64,000 nucleotides of DNA from Raoultibacter phocaeensis (lineage in GTDB: Bacteria; Actinomycetota; Coriobacteriia; Coriobacteriales; Eggerthellaceae): NCBI RefSeq assembly GCF_901411515.1, contig NZ_CABDUX010000001.1:1426001-1490000 (forward strand), read 5' to 3'. Under the pieces are notes generated by a model. That model had not been told where the DNA came from and ran no database searches. It saw nothing but the letters and a program-made list of their open reading frames with translations. Each line of letters starts with the position of its first letter. Positions within the stretch are counted from its first letter, which is position 1. Position numbers and translations under genes: made by a program. Below are positions 17,193 through 25,891 of the stretch, one piece after another.

Positions 17193-18176
17193 ATGAAGGT
17201 AGCGGTTTTGATGGGTGGAAGCTCGTTCGAGCGCGAATTCTCGTTGGCGAGCGGCAAGCGGGTATGCGAAGCGCTCGAAGAAGCGGGACACAAAGTCGTG
17301 CCGCTCGACACCACGTCGGATCTCGTGCCGGTACTGCGAAGCGAGCGGCCCAACGTGGCGTACAGTGCGCTCCACGGCAAGCACGGCGAAGACGGCACCA
17401 TCCAAAGCCTACTCGAATTCCTCGACATTCCCTTCGTGGGATCGCCCGCTTCGGTGTGCCGCAGCACGTGGAACAAAGATTCGCTCCATACGACGATGGC
17501 GGTCTACCGCGAAATGACGGGGGACGATCCGGTGGCTTCATGGCCCCAGGGCATCTGCATCGCACGTGATGCGTTCAAGGATATGGGTGCCGCCACAGCG
17601 CTCGATCTGGTGGAAGATCGCGTGATCGGCGGGTATCCCGTTGCCGTAAAGCCTGCTCACGGCGGATCGGCGCTCGGCGTTCATCGGGTGGATCGCGTCG
17701 AAGACCTCGGCGAAGCAATCCTCGATGCGCTCTCATTCGACGAGTTCGTCGTTATCGAGCAATGGGTCGAAGGTGTGGAAATGGCCGTATCGATTCTCGG
17801 CGACGGGTGGGATGCCCATGCCCTTCCCCCCGTTGAAATCGTGCCGAAATCGGGTTTGTACGATACCGCAGCCCGCCTCGACCCCGATGCGGTCGAGTTC
17901 TTCGCGCCTGTGCGGCTTTCATCGCTTTCCCCCGACGAGGCGCAGGCTCAGGCTATCCGCGCTGAGGTCGAGCGCGCCGCGCTCGAAGTGTACCGCGCGT
18001 ATGGTCTGCGTGACCTGGGCCGCATCGACGTCATTTGGGACGGTGCCCAAGCCCGGGTGTTCGAGACGAACGTCTCGCCCGGCATGACCGAGCTTTCGCT
18101 GTTCCCTGCCGCCTGCACGGCGGCGGGCCTGTCGCTTTCGGGCGTGCTCGATCATCTGGTAAGCCAATACGCGTAA
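17193..18176 (+). CDS. ddl: D-alanine--D-alanine ligase
   Basis: A 327-residue cytoplasmic ATP-grasp ligase that makes the D-Ala-D-Ala dipeptide for peptidoglycan. Motifs: VLMGGSSFEREFSLASG at the N-terminus, ALHGKHGEDGTIQSLLEFL, PVAVKPAHGGSALGV for ATP binding, and the C-terminal metal and product site RIDVIWDG...VFETNVSPGMTELS. A GAAAGGAAAAGG site precedes the ATG. Length is normal. It closes the run that begins with serS, with only short gaps between genes. Confidence 0.95.
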   Translation: MKVAVLMGGSSFEREFSLASGKRVCEALEEAGHKVVPLDTTSDLVPVLRSERPNVAYSALHGKHGEDGTIQSLLEFLDIPFVGSPASVCRSTWNKDSLHTTMAVYREMTGDDPVASWPQGICIARDAFKDMGAATALDLVEDRVIGGYPVAVKPAHGGSALGVHRVDRVEDLGEAILDALSFDEFVVIEQWVEGVEMAVSILGDGWDAHALPPVEIVPKSGLYDTAARLDPDAVEFFAPVRLSSLSPDEAQAQAIRAEVERAALEVYRAYGLRDLGRIDVIWDGAQARVFETNVSPGMTELSLFPAACTAAGLSLSGVLDHLVSQYA

Positions 18177-18259
18177 AGCCGTCGCGCGGTCAAACGGCTC
18201 CATGCCGCGCGGCAGCCGCATGCGCAACGATGTCTTCGACAAGCAGATGGCGTGCGGTA

Positions 18260-18883
18260 TCAGGCCATCTGCGCGATAAGTTTTCTCATGAGAGCGTCGG
18301 GCCAGGTAATGCAAAGGTTACCGCAGTCGTACTGCACAAGATCGCCCTGTTCCAAACGAGCCACAAGGGTAAGTAGGTAAGTATTGTCGAAAAGGTAAAT
18401 CTCGTCGCAGATCGGAGCAATCTCTACGAGGTTTTCGAGAGAGGTTACCGCCCTTTTCGCAACGACGAGAGGATCGATGCCATGGCCTCCGACCTCGATT
18501 CTGCGTGCAATACGGTTTTGCGCAATTTCGGGGTTTTCGACGCCGACGTAGTACATGACGATGCGGTAGCCAAGCGCATGCGCGCGTTTGATGCGCATAA
18601 TGATCGATCGGCCGGTAAGCGTGGTTTCCTGATTGAATGACATTCCCTGGTCGAGGTATGTTCGAAGAAGGCCGATGGCGGCTCTTCCCGCTTCCATCTG
18701 ATCGTGGGGGTTTGACCAATCGCCGCCCTGCTCTTTGAGGATCTCGTCCGAATTTACCCGAGGCATGCTTTTGACATCGAGCGTCGAGCTCCAGAGGTTC
18801 GATCTGAACAAAGTCGATTTGCCTGCTCCGTTGATTCCGGCAAACAAAGTGTAGAGTTTTGTGGTTGCAGGTTCGGGTGCCAC
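18260..18883 (-). CDS. Zeta-toxin family P-loop kinase
   Basis: A 207-residue protein with Walker A GINGAGKST (16-24), a PRVNSDEIL segment and FNQETTLTGR, where Glu and Arg fit the zeta-toxin core. Zeta toxins phosphorylate UDP-N-acetylglucosamine-type sugars and block wall synthesis. It starts with GTG at 18883, sharing one base with the stop of the HTH gene (TAGTG), so it is strictly translationally coupled. The shortness and the lack of an epsilon-type antitoxin are unlike the classic plasmid system. Toxicity is not shown by the sequence. Confidence 0.85.
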   Translation of the reverse strand: MAPEPATTKLYTLFAGINGAGKSTLFRSNLWSSTLDVKSMPRVNSDEILKEQGGDWSNPHDQMEAGRAAIGLLRTYLDQGMSFNQETTLTGRSIIMRIKRAHALGYRIVMYYVGVENPEIAQNRIARRIEVGGHGIDPLVVAKRAVTSLENLVEIAPICDEIYLFDNTYLLTLVARLEQGDLVQYDCGNLCITWPDALMRKLIAQMA

Positions 18884-19269
18884 TAAAAAACACCGTGCTC
18901 TATCAGCTCGCGCTGCTTTTCCTGAAGGAAGAAATTGGCAACATGCACGTAAAAGCGTTCTTCGCGATCGCTTGCAGCCGCATCGAGAAACCGCGCATCA
19001 TAACACCCCGCAAGCAAATCCTCGCATTCACGGTACAGGTTGCGTGCCGCTCGAACATCGGCGTTGGAAACGTTTGCTCGAGGATGCGTCTCGCTGTTGC
19101 GCGGCCGTCCCGCGTGAGGATTCAGGGCTTTTCGGCGCTGAACCGATCGCTCGTAGACAAACCACATGCGTCCAACTTTTTCGCCTTCAAGGATGCCGCT
19201 CGAGAGCATAGCCCTCACCCTTGCTTCGGTTACGCCGAGCTCGCATGCCGTATCCTTTACCGTAAACAT
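18883..19269 (-). CDS. Helix-turn-helix antitoxin-type partner of the zeta toxin
   Basis: A 128-residue protein. The N-terminus FTVKDTACELGVTEARVRAML, then EGEKVGRMWFVYERSV, is an excisionase/MerR-like winged HTH. The C-terminal 60 residues are helical and would contact the toxin. CACGAGGAG precedes the ATG, and a perfect 10-base dyad lies 22 bases upstream (19291-19315). Position before the toxin with a one-base overlap and its own operator fits a type II antitoxin. Classical epsilon antitoxins do not bind DNA, so this is a different antitoxin class. Confidence 0.75.
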   Translation of the reverse strand: MFTVKDTACELGVTEARVRAMLSSGILEGEKVGRMWFVYERSVQRRKALNPHAGRPRNSETHPRANVSNADVRAARNLYRECEDLLAGCYDARFLDAAASDREERFYVHVANFFLQEKQRELIEHGVF

Positions 19270-19290
19270 AGATGCTCCTCGTGTTGTTAC

Positions 19291-19315
19291 CCGGCAGCAT
19301 CGGCAATGCTGCCGG
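19291..19315. promoter_or_regulatory. Perfect dyad in the promoter/leader of the zeta-toxin operon
   Basis: CCGGCAGCAT and ATGCTGCCGG flank five bases (CGGCA). The dyad sits 22 bases upstream of the HTH gene start. It is a plausible autoregulatory operator, and could also form an mRNA hairpin. Confidence 0.6.
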
Positions 19316-19460
19316 CAATCATGTGTTCTTCAATTAATTATATCGTTAGCGCAATACTTTACAACTCCGATCGCTCGGGTCCTATCGTCTTATCGGTTAC
19401 GGGTAGGCAACTGTTTCGTGAGGGGCGGATGTTTTTGCGAAGCCCTAATACGCCATACCG

Positions 19461-19466
19461 TATAAT
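19461..19466 (+). promoter_or_regulatory. -10 box of the YtxH-like gene
   Basis: TATAAT lies 36 bases before the ATG, with a strong GAGGAGG ribosome binding site between. No convincing -35 is present at the usual distance, so an alternative sigma factor or activator may be involved. Confidence 0.45.
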
Positions 19467-19502
19467 GTGCCTCATCGATACTAAACTCTTGAGGAGGCAA
19501 TT

Positions 19503-20120
19503 ATGGGCAATAAAGGATTCGGCGCATTTTTGGCCGGTGGCGTGATCGGCGCAGCCATTGCGCTTCTGTACGCACCCCGCAGCGGTTCCGAAACCCGTGC
19601 GATAGTGTCCGATAAGGTCGGTGCAGCTTGGGGCGAGGCTCAGGAGTTCGGCGCCCAGGCTTCCGAGAACGTGCAGCAGTTCTATCAGGACGCTACTGCG
19701 AAGGGCCAGGAAGTGTACCAGAATGCAGCAGCAAAAGGCCAGGAGGTCGTAAGCGCTGCATCTTCGAAGGTTCAAGAAGCTGCCAGCAACGTTAAGCCGG
19801 TGTTCTCCGAAAAGAACGACGAGCTTCGCGAAAAGATCGAAGCGGCCCGTCAGCGCATTGCATCGCAGGTTGCTAAAAACGCTGAAGCAGCACACGATGC
19901 TGTGAACGACAAGATTCCCGTGGCCGCAGACGCCGCCCAGAACGTGGCCGACAAGGCGCACGACGCGCTTGACTCCGTAGCCGTGAAGATCTCCGGCAGC
20001 GATGCGGGTACTCCCGTGCAGGATAAGGTGGCCGATGCCGCAGACGATGCGGTCGACAAGGCTGCCGGCGCGGTATCCGATGCTGCGGCTGCCGCGAAAG
20101 ACGCTGCTGACGACAAATAG
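19503..20120 (+). CDS. YtxH-domain general-stress-type protein
   Basis: A 205-residue protein. The N-terminus GFGAFLAGGVIGAAIALLYAPRSGSETR is a YtxH signature: one glycine-rich membrane helix followed by APRSG. The rest is a long Ala-rich amphipathic helical region with repeated AA-D-A-D-K patterns and a tandem AKGQEV (about 71-88). YtxH proteins are small membrane stress proteins without a known enzyme activity. It heads a series of three stress/envelope-like genes, with GAGGAGG before the start. Confidence 0.85.
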   Translation: MGNKGFGAFLAGGVIGAAIALLYAPRSGSETRAIVSDKVGAAWGEAQEFGAQASENVQQFYQDATAKGQEVYQNAAAKGQEVVSAASSKVQEAASNVKPVFSEKNDELREKIEAARQRIASQVAKNAEAAHDAVNDKIPVAADAAQNVADKAHDALDSVAVKISGSDAGTPVQDKVADAADDAVDKAAGAVSDAAAAAKDAADDK

Positions 20121-20238
20121 CGCATCGCAACGGGCCATACAGCCTGGTGCAGCAGCGATTCGCATCGGTTTCGGTGCGTCCTGTAAGTTCACGAGAAATA
20201 AGGGCATCCGCATACGGGTGCCCTTTGGAAACTGAAGC

Positions 20239-21180
20239 ATGGCGAAAAACTCATATACTTCGAACGAGATCATCGGCACTCGCGTGATCGGTGGCAAGAA
20301 CGGAACGCGGCGTATCGGCAAGGTACGCCGTCTCGTGTTTCATCCGAAAGAGAAGCGCGTTATCGGATTCATTGTGAAACGCCCCGACCTTTTGTGGATG
20401 TTCCGCCGTAAAGACAAGTTCGTCTCGATCGACGGTTACGATCTCATCGATGGGCGTCTGTGCATACGCAACGAGCCCGATGCGACGGACCGTGCTGCGT
20501 GCAAAAAGCTCGGCGTCGATTGGGATTCCTGCGTGCTTTGGATCGGCTTGCCCATTCTGTCGGAGGACGGAACCGAATTCGGGTTTGTGGGCACGGTAAC
20601 GTTCAATCGACTCACCGGTGCGGTGGAAAGCATCGAAACCGACGGCGGCGCCACTTCGAACACGCTTCTGGGCAAACGCGTTATCCCCGCCGATCTCATC
20701 ACGGGTTTTCGCCGTGGTATGGGTGCGGCCATTGCGCAGACCGGTCGTGAAAGCGAACAGACCGAGACGACCGAATACGGCGCGATCCTCGTATCCGACG
20801 AAGCGAAAGACATCGTGGCCGAGGGCGGACTTGCCGAAAAGGCGGGTGCTGCAACGGCGGTCGCTGCAGACAAAGCAGGCATGGCCGTGAAAAAAACGGG
20901 CGATGCGGTCAACAAGGGCGCGAAAGCGGTCGGCGAGCGCGCCGAAGCGACCAAAGAGGGATTCGTCGGTTTCAAGGACGAATTCCAGAAGGAAAGCGGC
21001 GCCGCCGAGAAAAAGAAAAAGGCGCTTGATGGCGAGACGGTCGAAACCGAGTCGGCGAGCGAGCAGATCGGCAAGGCCGTCAACCAGGGAGCGAAGGCGG
21101 TCGGCAAGCAGATCAAAAAGTCCAAAGGTATGTTCTCGGCCTTCAAAGAGGAATACGATAAAGCACGCCACGACGATTGA
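20239..21180 (+). CDS. PRC-barrel protein with LEA-like helical tail
   Basis: A 313-residue protein. Residues about 1-165 hold two PRC-barrel-like segments (IGTRVIGGKNGTRRIGKVRRLVF, and LGKRVIPADLITGF after a similar strand pattern). The tail (about 190-313) is Lys/Ala/Glu-rich and contains near repeats NKGAKAVGERAE and NQGAKAVGKQIK, like LEA/YtxH tails. PRC barrels bind protein partners at membranes or in RNA processing. It follows the YtxH gene by about 120 bases and is likely part of the same stress response. Confidence 0.75.
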   Translation: MAKNSYTSNEIIGTRVIGGKNGTRRIGKVRRLVFHPKEKRVIGFIVKRPDLLWMFRRKDKFVSIDGYDLIDGRLCIRNEPDATDRAACKKLGVDWDSCVLWIGLPILSEDGTEFGFVGTVTFNRLTGAVESIETDGGATSNTLLGKRVIPADLITGFRRGMGAAIAQTGRESEQTETTEYGAILVSDEAKDIVAEGGLAEKAGAATAVAADKAGMAVKKTGDAVNKGAKAVGERAEATKEGFVGFKDEFQKESGAAEKKKKALDGETVETESASEQIGKAVNQGAKAVGKQIKKSKGMFSAFKEEYDKARHDD

Positions 21181-21203
21181 TCAAACGGAAAAGAAACAGG
21201 TAT

Positions 21204-22070
21204 ATGACGCAAAAACGCACCAGTGATTCACCTAACCGCGAAGAGCAGGGCTCGACGGGCAAGCTTCATGCACTCAAGGAAGACGTTCACGAAAAGAGAG
21301 AAGAGCTCCACGAGAAGAAAGAGGAGCTTGAAGAGCGCGCGCACCAGACGGTGAAGATCGGCACCAAGTCGTTTGAAAAAGGCGACATCATCAAGTTCGC
21401 CGGCCTCATCGCTTTCTTCCTAGTCATGCTCTTTGTCTGCGTGCTCATATTCCCCTACATCAAAGAGCTGTTCGAACCGGGTGGCGTGGAGCGTGTGATC
21501 GATAAGGTACGCGGCGCGGGGCCTGTGGGCGTGTTCATTTTGCTTGGCCTGCAGTTTCTGCAGATCGTCGTTGCTTTTATTCCCGGTGAGGTCACCCAGG
21601 TGGCAGCGGGTATGCTGTACGGCCCCTGGTTCGGTGCGCTCATCATTCTCATCGGATGCATCATATCGAGCGCGTTCATCTTTGCACTCGTGCACAAGCT
21701 CGGAGCACCGTTCGTGCAGAGCATGGTGCCGACGAAGTACCTCGAGAAATTCCGTGCGTTCGAGAAAACCGGCAAGCTCAAGATGATCGTGTTCATCCTG
21801 TTTTTGATTCCCGGTTTGCCGAAAGACGTGTTCACGTACCTGGTCCCTCTTACCGATATGCGCATGCGGGATTTCGTGGTGCTTTCCAACATCGGACGGA
21901 TCCCCGGCGTCATCGTGTCGACGTATGCAGCAGATGGCCTGATCGACGGACGTATTTGGGAAAGCGTCATCATCTTCGTTGTCGCTGCGGTCATCGCTGT
22001 GATCGGCATCGTATTCAAGGATAAGATCATGGAAGTTGTGGGCAAAGCATCCAAGCACAAAGAGGATTGA
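21204..22070 (+). CDS. TVP38/TMEM64 (SNARE-associated, DedA-like) membrane protein
   Basis: A 288-residue protein with about six membrane segments. A charged N-terminal coiled region (about 20-50, EDVHEKREELHEKKEELEERAH) precedes the first helix. The core has FIPGEVTQVAAGMLYGPWFGALI and IPGLPKDVFTYLVPLTDM, matching the VTT/TVP38 domain, which is linked to lipid scrambling. The ATG at 21204 follows AAACAGG; a TTG at 21177 would overlap the upstream gene and is less likely. Confidence 0.85.
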   Translation: MTQKRTSDSPNREEQGSTGKLHALKEDVHEKREELHEKKEELEERAHQTVKIGTKSFEKGDIIKFAGLIAFFLVMLFVCVLIFPYIKELFEPGGVERVIDKVRGAGPVGVFILLGLQFLQIVVAFIPGEVTQVAAGMLYGPWFGALIILIGCIISSAFIFALVHKLGAPFVQSMVPTKYLEKFRAFEKTGKLKMIVFILFLIPGLPKDVFTYLVPLTDMRMRDFVVLSNIGRIPGVIVSTYAADGLIDGRIWESVIIFVVAAVIAVIGIVFKDKIMEVVGKASKHKED

Positions 22071-22287
22071 TTGCTCGTTTGACAAAGCGCTGACCGCCTG
22101 CGCATTCGTGCGCTGTAGTGCCCGCGGTCGCCTTGTGTGCCTTCGATCATAAATCTTAAGAAATACGCCGTTTGCGTTAATGAGTTTGTCGGGCATGGAA
22201 CATGGTTAACGATACCATGACGGAACCACTCAGAGCGTATACCGCTCGGTATCATGGTGGCAACAACTCGAATGAGAAAGGTCCATC

Positions 22288-23106
22288 ATGGATACTAACA
22301 CCAACGATGCAAAGCCATCGATTGCTGATGAAATAGCCGCCGCCGAAGCCGAATTGCGTGCGGCTCAAGAGAGGCTCGATGCCGCAAAGGCGAAGGCTTC
22401 GCTTGAGGAAGGCCCCGCCGAGCAGGCAGAAGCCGACGAAGAACCCGTCGCTGCGGAAAGCGAAACAATCGAGGCTGAAGTCGTCGAGGCAACGGTAGTC
22501 GCGAGTGGCCCGATCGAGCTTGAAGCCGAGCCGGTGCCTGCTCCCGATGCTTCGAACGCAGATCCTAACTGGGTTCCCTATACCCCTGACGAGCAGTCCC
22601 AATCTGTGCCTCAAGAGGCGGTCGGCTCTTGCGAGAACCAGACGCCCCCGCCTCCTCCGGTAGGTTCGTACGAGAGTCAGGCGCAGTCGGCGGGCGAACA
22701 GCCTCAAGGCGGATACTATTGGCAGCAGCCCCAGCAGGACGGCTACAGCACCCAGTACGGGTATAACACCCAATACGCGCCGCCGCAGAACCCTTATGAC
22801 GCGCATTCCCAGCAGCAGTACTACTATCAGCAGCCGTATGCGCCCGTCGTAAGCTCGAAAGACCATGTGGCGGCAGGGTTGCTGGCCATTTTCCTCGGTT
22901 CGCTCGGCATTCATAAGTTCTACCTCGGGTACAATACGGCAGGATTCATCATGCTCGCCGTCACCATTTTGGGCGGGTTGTTCACGTTCGGCTTGGCCGC
23001 TGCGGTCATGGGTGTTATCGCATTCATCGAAGGCATCCTCTACCTTATAAAGTCCCAGAGCGAATTCGAGCAGATCTACGTGTTCAACAAGCGAGAATGG
23101 TTTTAA
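22288..23106 (+). CDS. TM2-domain protein with Q/Y-rich linker
   Basis: A 272-residue protein. The N-terminal third is Glu/Ala-rich helix (AEAELRAAQERLDAAKAKA). The middle (about 90-185) is low-complexity Gln, Tyr, Pro and Gly. The C-terminal 80 residues are a TM2 domain: two membrane helices around GSLGIHKFYLGYNTAGFIML. TM2 proteins have no settled function. GAGAAAGG precedes the start. An AAAAGCCC/GGGCTTTT hairpin downstream ends the unit. Confidence 0.85.
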   Translation: MDTNTNDAKPSIADEIAAAEAELRAAQERLDAAKAKASLEEGPAEQAEADEEPVAAESETIEAEVVEATVVASGPIELEAEPVPAPDASNADPNWVPYTPDEQSQSVPQEAVGSCENQTPPPPPVGSYESQAQSAGEQPQGGYYWQQPQQDGYSTQYGYNTQYAPPQNPYDAHSQQQYYYQQPYAPVVSSKDHVAAGLLAIFLGSLGIHKFYLGYNTAGFIMLAVTILGGLFTFGLAAAVMGVIAFIEGILYLIKSQSEFEQIYVFNKREWF

Positions 23107-23232
23107 GAGGTCGAGGGTACTCGGAAACGGTCGCGTCCGAACTTGTTCGGTATTGAGTTCGACGGTTTCTGGGAATCAGCCTTGATCAGCCGATTTCCAT
23201 CGATCAGCTGCTTGTCCCCGATATTTCTTGTG

Positions 23233-23257
23233 AAAAGCCCTCGATACGGGGGCTTTT
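23233..23257 (+). terminator. Terminator after the TM2 gene
   Basis: AAAAGCCC and GGGCTTTT pair around a nine-base loop. The stem ends in TTTT, so it can act as a rho-independent terminator, possibly in both directions. Confidence 0.65.
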
Positions 23258-23318
23258 CCTATAGAATTGGCGCTATGGTTTCAAGTTCCTACAGGGATTT
23301 CCTATAAAGGAGGAAGAT

Positions 23319-24257
23319 ATGCCCAAAATCACTCGTGATCAGGTGAAGGTGCCGGTCGACGTGATGCCGGAGTCGCGGGAAGAGTACATCGACAACTTTA
23401 TGAAGGCAACGCGCGGGACGGGTCGTCTCATGCTGTTTGCGTGCGATCAGAAGATCGAGCACCTGAATGCGGACTTTTACGGTGAGGGCATCGATATCGC
23501 CGATGCGAAACCCGAGCATCTGTTCGAAATCGGAAGCCAGGGCGTATGCGGCGTTTTGGCCGGGCAGCGCGGCCTCATCGCTCAGTACGCGGCCGATTAT
23601 CCCGAGATCAACTATCTCGTGAAGATGAACTCCAAGACCAACATCGTCGGTACCAAACAGGAAGATCCCTATTCGCCCCAGCTCTACGATCTCGATGCCG
23701 TGCTCGCCATGCGCGAAGCGGGAGTGAACATCGTGGGCATCGGCTACACCATCTATCTGGGCTCCGAGTTCGAAGCCACCATGATGGCCGAGGCAGGCGA
23801 ACTTATTGCTCAGGCTCACGCCAATGGCCTCATCGTCGTCTTATGGATCTACCCGCGCGGCAAAGCAGTCACGGCCGAAAAGGATCCTGCGCTCATCGCC
23901 GGTGCTGCCGGTGTGGCGCTCTGCCTCGGCGCAGACTTCGTAAAGGTGAATCCTCCGAAGCCCGAAGATGGAACCGCTCCAGCCGAAGCGCTCAAGGTCG
24001 CTTCGATGGCTTCCGGCAGATGCGGACTTGTGTGCGCCGGCGGCTCGACCGTTGATGCCGAGACGTTCCTCACTCAGCTTTACGACCAGATCCACGTGGG
24101 CGGCGCTTGCGGTAACGCCACGGGACGCAATATCCATCAGCGTTCTCTTGATGAGGCGGTGCGTCTGACGAAGGCCATTTCCGCCATCACGCTCGCCGAC
24201 ATGTCGGTTGAGGATGCGCTCGACATCTTCAACGGCGATGAGGATTTCTCGCTGTAG
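23319..24257 (+). CDS. Class I fructose-bisphosphate aldolase, DhnA/DeoC-like type
   Basis: A 312-residue TIM-barrel enzyme. Features fitting the archaeal-type class I aldolases: LMLFACDQKIEHLN near residue 37, LVLWIYPRGK-like IVVLWIYPRGK, the Schiff-base lysine in ADFVKVNPP (near residue 209), and VCAGGSTVDAETFL for phosphate binding. It cleaves fructose-1,6-bisphosphate in glycolysis without metal. An AAAGGAGG site 6-8 bases upstream and a strong terminator at 24290 suggest a highly expressed single-gene unit. Confidence 0.85.
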   Translation: MPKITRDQVKVPVDVMPESREEYIDNFMKATRGTGRLMLFACDQKIEHLNADFYGEGIDIADAKPEHLFEIGSQGVCGVLAGQRGLIAQYAADYPEINYLVKMNSKTNIVGTKQEDPYSPQLYDLDAVLAMREAGVNIVGIGYTIYLGSEFEATMMAEAGELIAQAHANGLIVVLWIYPRGKAVTAEKDPALIAGAAGVALCLGADFVKVNPPKPEDGTAPAEALKVASMASGRCGLVCAGGSTVDAETFLTQLYDQIHVGGACGNATGRNIHQRSLDEAVRLTKAISAITLADMSVEDALDIFNGDEDFSL

Positions 24258-24289
24258 AGCATTCTTTCAATCGGTGGTTTAGCTGCCAG

Positions 24290-24317
24290 GCCCTCTTCCT
24301 CAGGAAGGGGGCTTTTT
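24290..24317 (+). terminator. Strong terminator after the aldolase
   Basis: GCCCTCTTCC and GGAAGGGGGC form a ten-base stem (one G:U) around TCA, followed by TTTTT. Confidence 0.88.
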
Positions 24318-24407
24318 CGTTGCTGTTGCTTTACGCAATGAGTGAGCCATTCGCAGACTTGACTTCTGTGCTAGCATTGCACTTCGGGATCGTCTGAGAC
24401 GAGGTGG

Positions 24408-25880
24408 GTGTTCTTGAAGGTATTCGAAACAAAAGAACCAATAGGAAACGTGCTCGTTCCCTTCCGATGGGATCTTTTGGGATTCGGCTTCTGCCGCGCG
24501 TGGGTGACGGGGTTTCTTGCTTATTCGGCGAATGAGATATGGACGTCGGGAGCATCCTTTAGCCTTCAGGTCGTGCTGTATCTGTCTGCGGCCGCAGTCG
24601 CAATATTTGTAGCTTTGCTGGCGAAAGACGGTTTGTCGGGCTGGACTGTCAACCGCCGTACCTCTATCGTTTTGTCATGTACGGCGGCGGGGGTGCTCGG
24701 CATGGTGTGCGTTATGCTCGGGAAGCTCGAATCCATCGATGCGCTATTTTTCTTCGGTTTCGTCCTCGTGGGTGGAATCTGCGGGTTCTTCGAAACGGTG
24801 TGGGGAATCAAGTTTACGAAGCTGCCGTCGTCTGGCATTCAGATTTACACGTTGTTCGTCATGGCGGTTTCCTCGCTGCTCGGCATAGCAATGGGCTTGC
24901 TGCCCCATGCTGGTTTCTTTATTGTTTCGTTTGTGCTGTTCGGATTGATGGTCGCGTTCCTGCTCGCCAAAGCTCCCGAAAGCGAGGTGAAAGAGATTGA
25001 TCGGGATGCGGGCAAAACCGATGTGGAGAGTACGGGTGACGGCGATATTCGCAGGCGAAGCAAAAGGGCACTTGGGAACATTCTCTTGAGCTGCTTGGTT
25101 TTTTCCCTCATCTACAACCTCGTCGTTTCAATCACCTACGATGCCTTGCCCTCCGAAATAGCATCGCAGATACGGTTCTGGGCTAACTTGCTCGCGGCGC
25201 TTATCCTTCTCTGCTCGTTTTTGCTCATAAAGCCAATCAGTGCCGTTGCTCTCTTTCGTCTCATTCTCCCCATTACGGCTATCGGGTTCGTGCTCTACCT
25301 CATTTCGCCTGCTACGTTCGGCGAGATCGCTCTCATGGTTTCGAGTGTCAGGCGCAAATTCTTCGACATCCTTACCTGGATACTGATTGCGAAGACGGTG
25401 CAGGTATTTGGTTTTTCCCCGTTGCGCTACTTTGGGTTCCTTGCTGCGGCAAAAAACCTCGGGTATGCGCTGGGGCTCGTCCTTGCGACGTTTGCGCTCG
25501 GGGCACTCGATGCTCAGGTCATCCAGATTGCTACGTTCGTCCCGATTCTCATTCTTGCGTTGATTGTCTGCTTCTTCTGGCTGTTTCCTGAAAGGACGAT
25601 AGATAACCTCTTCAACGCGTTGCCGATGGATCAAAGCGTCCGATCGCATGAATCGACACTCGAGCGGAGTGCACGTGATGTGGCTGCTGTCTATAAGCTC
25701 ACTCCTCGCGAAACGGAGGTACTGCTGCTTATGGCGAAAGGGAGAAACCTGTCGGTCATCATGACAAAACTGCACATCTCGAAAGGAACGGCCCATACTC
25801 ATATGACGCACGTGTACCAAAAACTCGGTGTGCACGCCCAGCAAGAGCTCATTGAAATGGTCGAAGAATTCCAAAAATAG
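24408..25880 (+). CDS. Membrane-embedded LuxR-family regulator
   Basis: A 490-residue protein starting with GTG. About 12 hydrophobic helices, in two groups split by a charged loop near residue 190-220, resemble an MFS-like fold. The C-terminus has a LuxR/GerE HTH (LTPRETEVLLLMAKGRNLSVIM, then HISKGTAHTHMTHVYQKLGV). In Eggerthellaceae such regulators usually sit beside the reductase genes they activate in response to the substrate; here a Tat flavoprotein starts 220 bases downstream on the same strand. The sensed ligand is unknown. Confidence 0.88.
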   Translation: MFLKVFETKEPIGNVLVPFRWDLLGFGFCRAWVTGFLAYSANEIWTSGASFSLQVVLYLSAAAVAIFVALLAKDGLSGWTVNRRTSIVLSCTAAGVLGMVCVMLGKLESIDALFFFGFVLVGGICGFFETVWGIKFTKLPSSGIQIYTLFVMAVSSLLGIAMGLLPHAGFFIVSFVLFGLMVAFLLAKAPESEVKEIDRDAGKTDVESTGDGDIRRRSKRALGNILLSCLVFSLIYNLVVSITYDALPSEIASQIRFWANLLAALILLCSFLLIKPISAVALFRLILPITAIGFVLYLISPATFGEIALMVSSVRRKFFDILTWILIAKTVQVFGFSPLRYFGFLAAAKNLGYALGLVLATFALGALDAQVIQIATFVPILILALIVCFFWLFPERTIDNLFNALPMDQSVRSHESTLERSARDVAAVYKLTPRETEVLLLMAKGRNLSVIMTKLHISKGTAHTHMTHVYQKLGVHAQQELIEMVEEFQK

Positions 25881-25891
25881 CCGCGTGTCAG

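Noticed and set aside
16053-17405. 450-codon minus-strand frame antisense to the aminotransferase
   Set aside because: The aminotransferase on the plus strand has all its motifs; the antisense frame has none.
24408-25880. MFS transporter as the function of the 490-residue protein
   Set aside because: The C-terminal LuxR helix-turn-helix and gene context indicate a regulator; the membrane part is probably the sensor.
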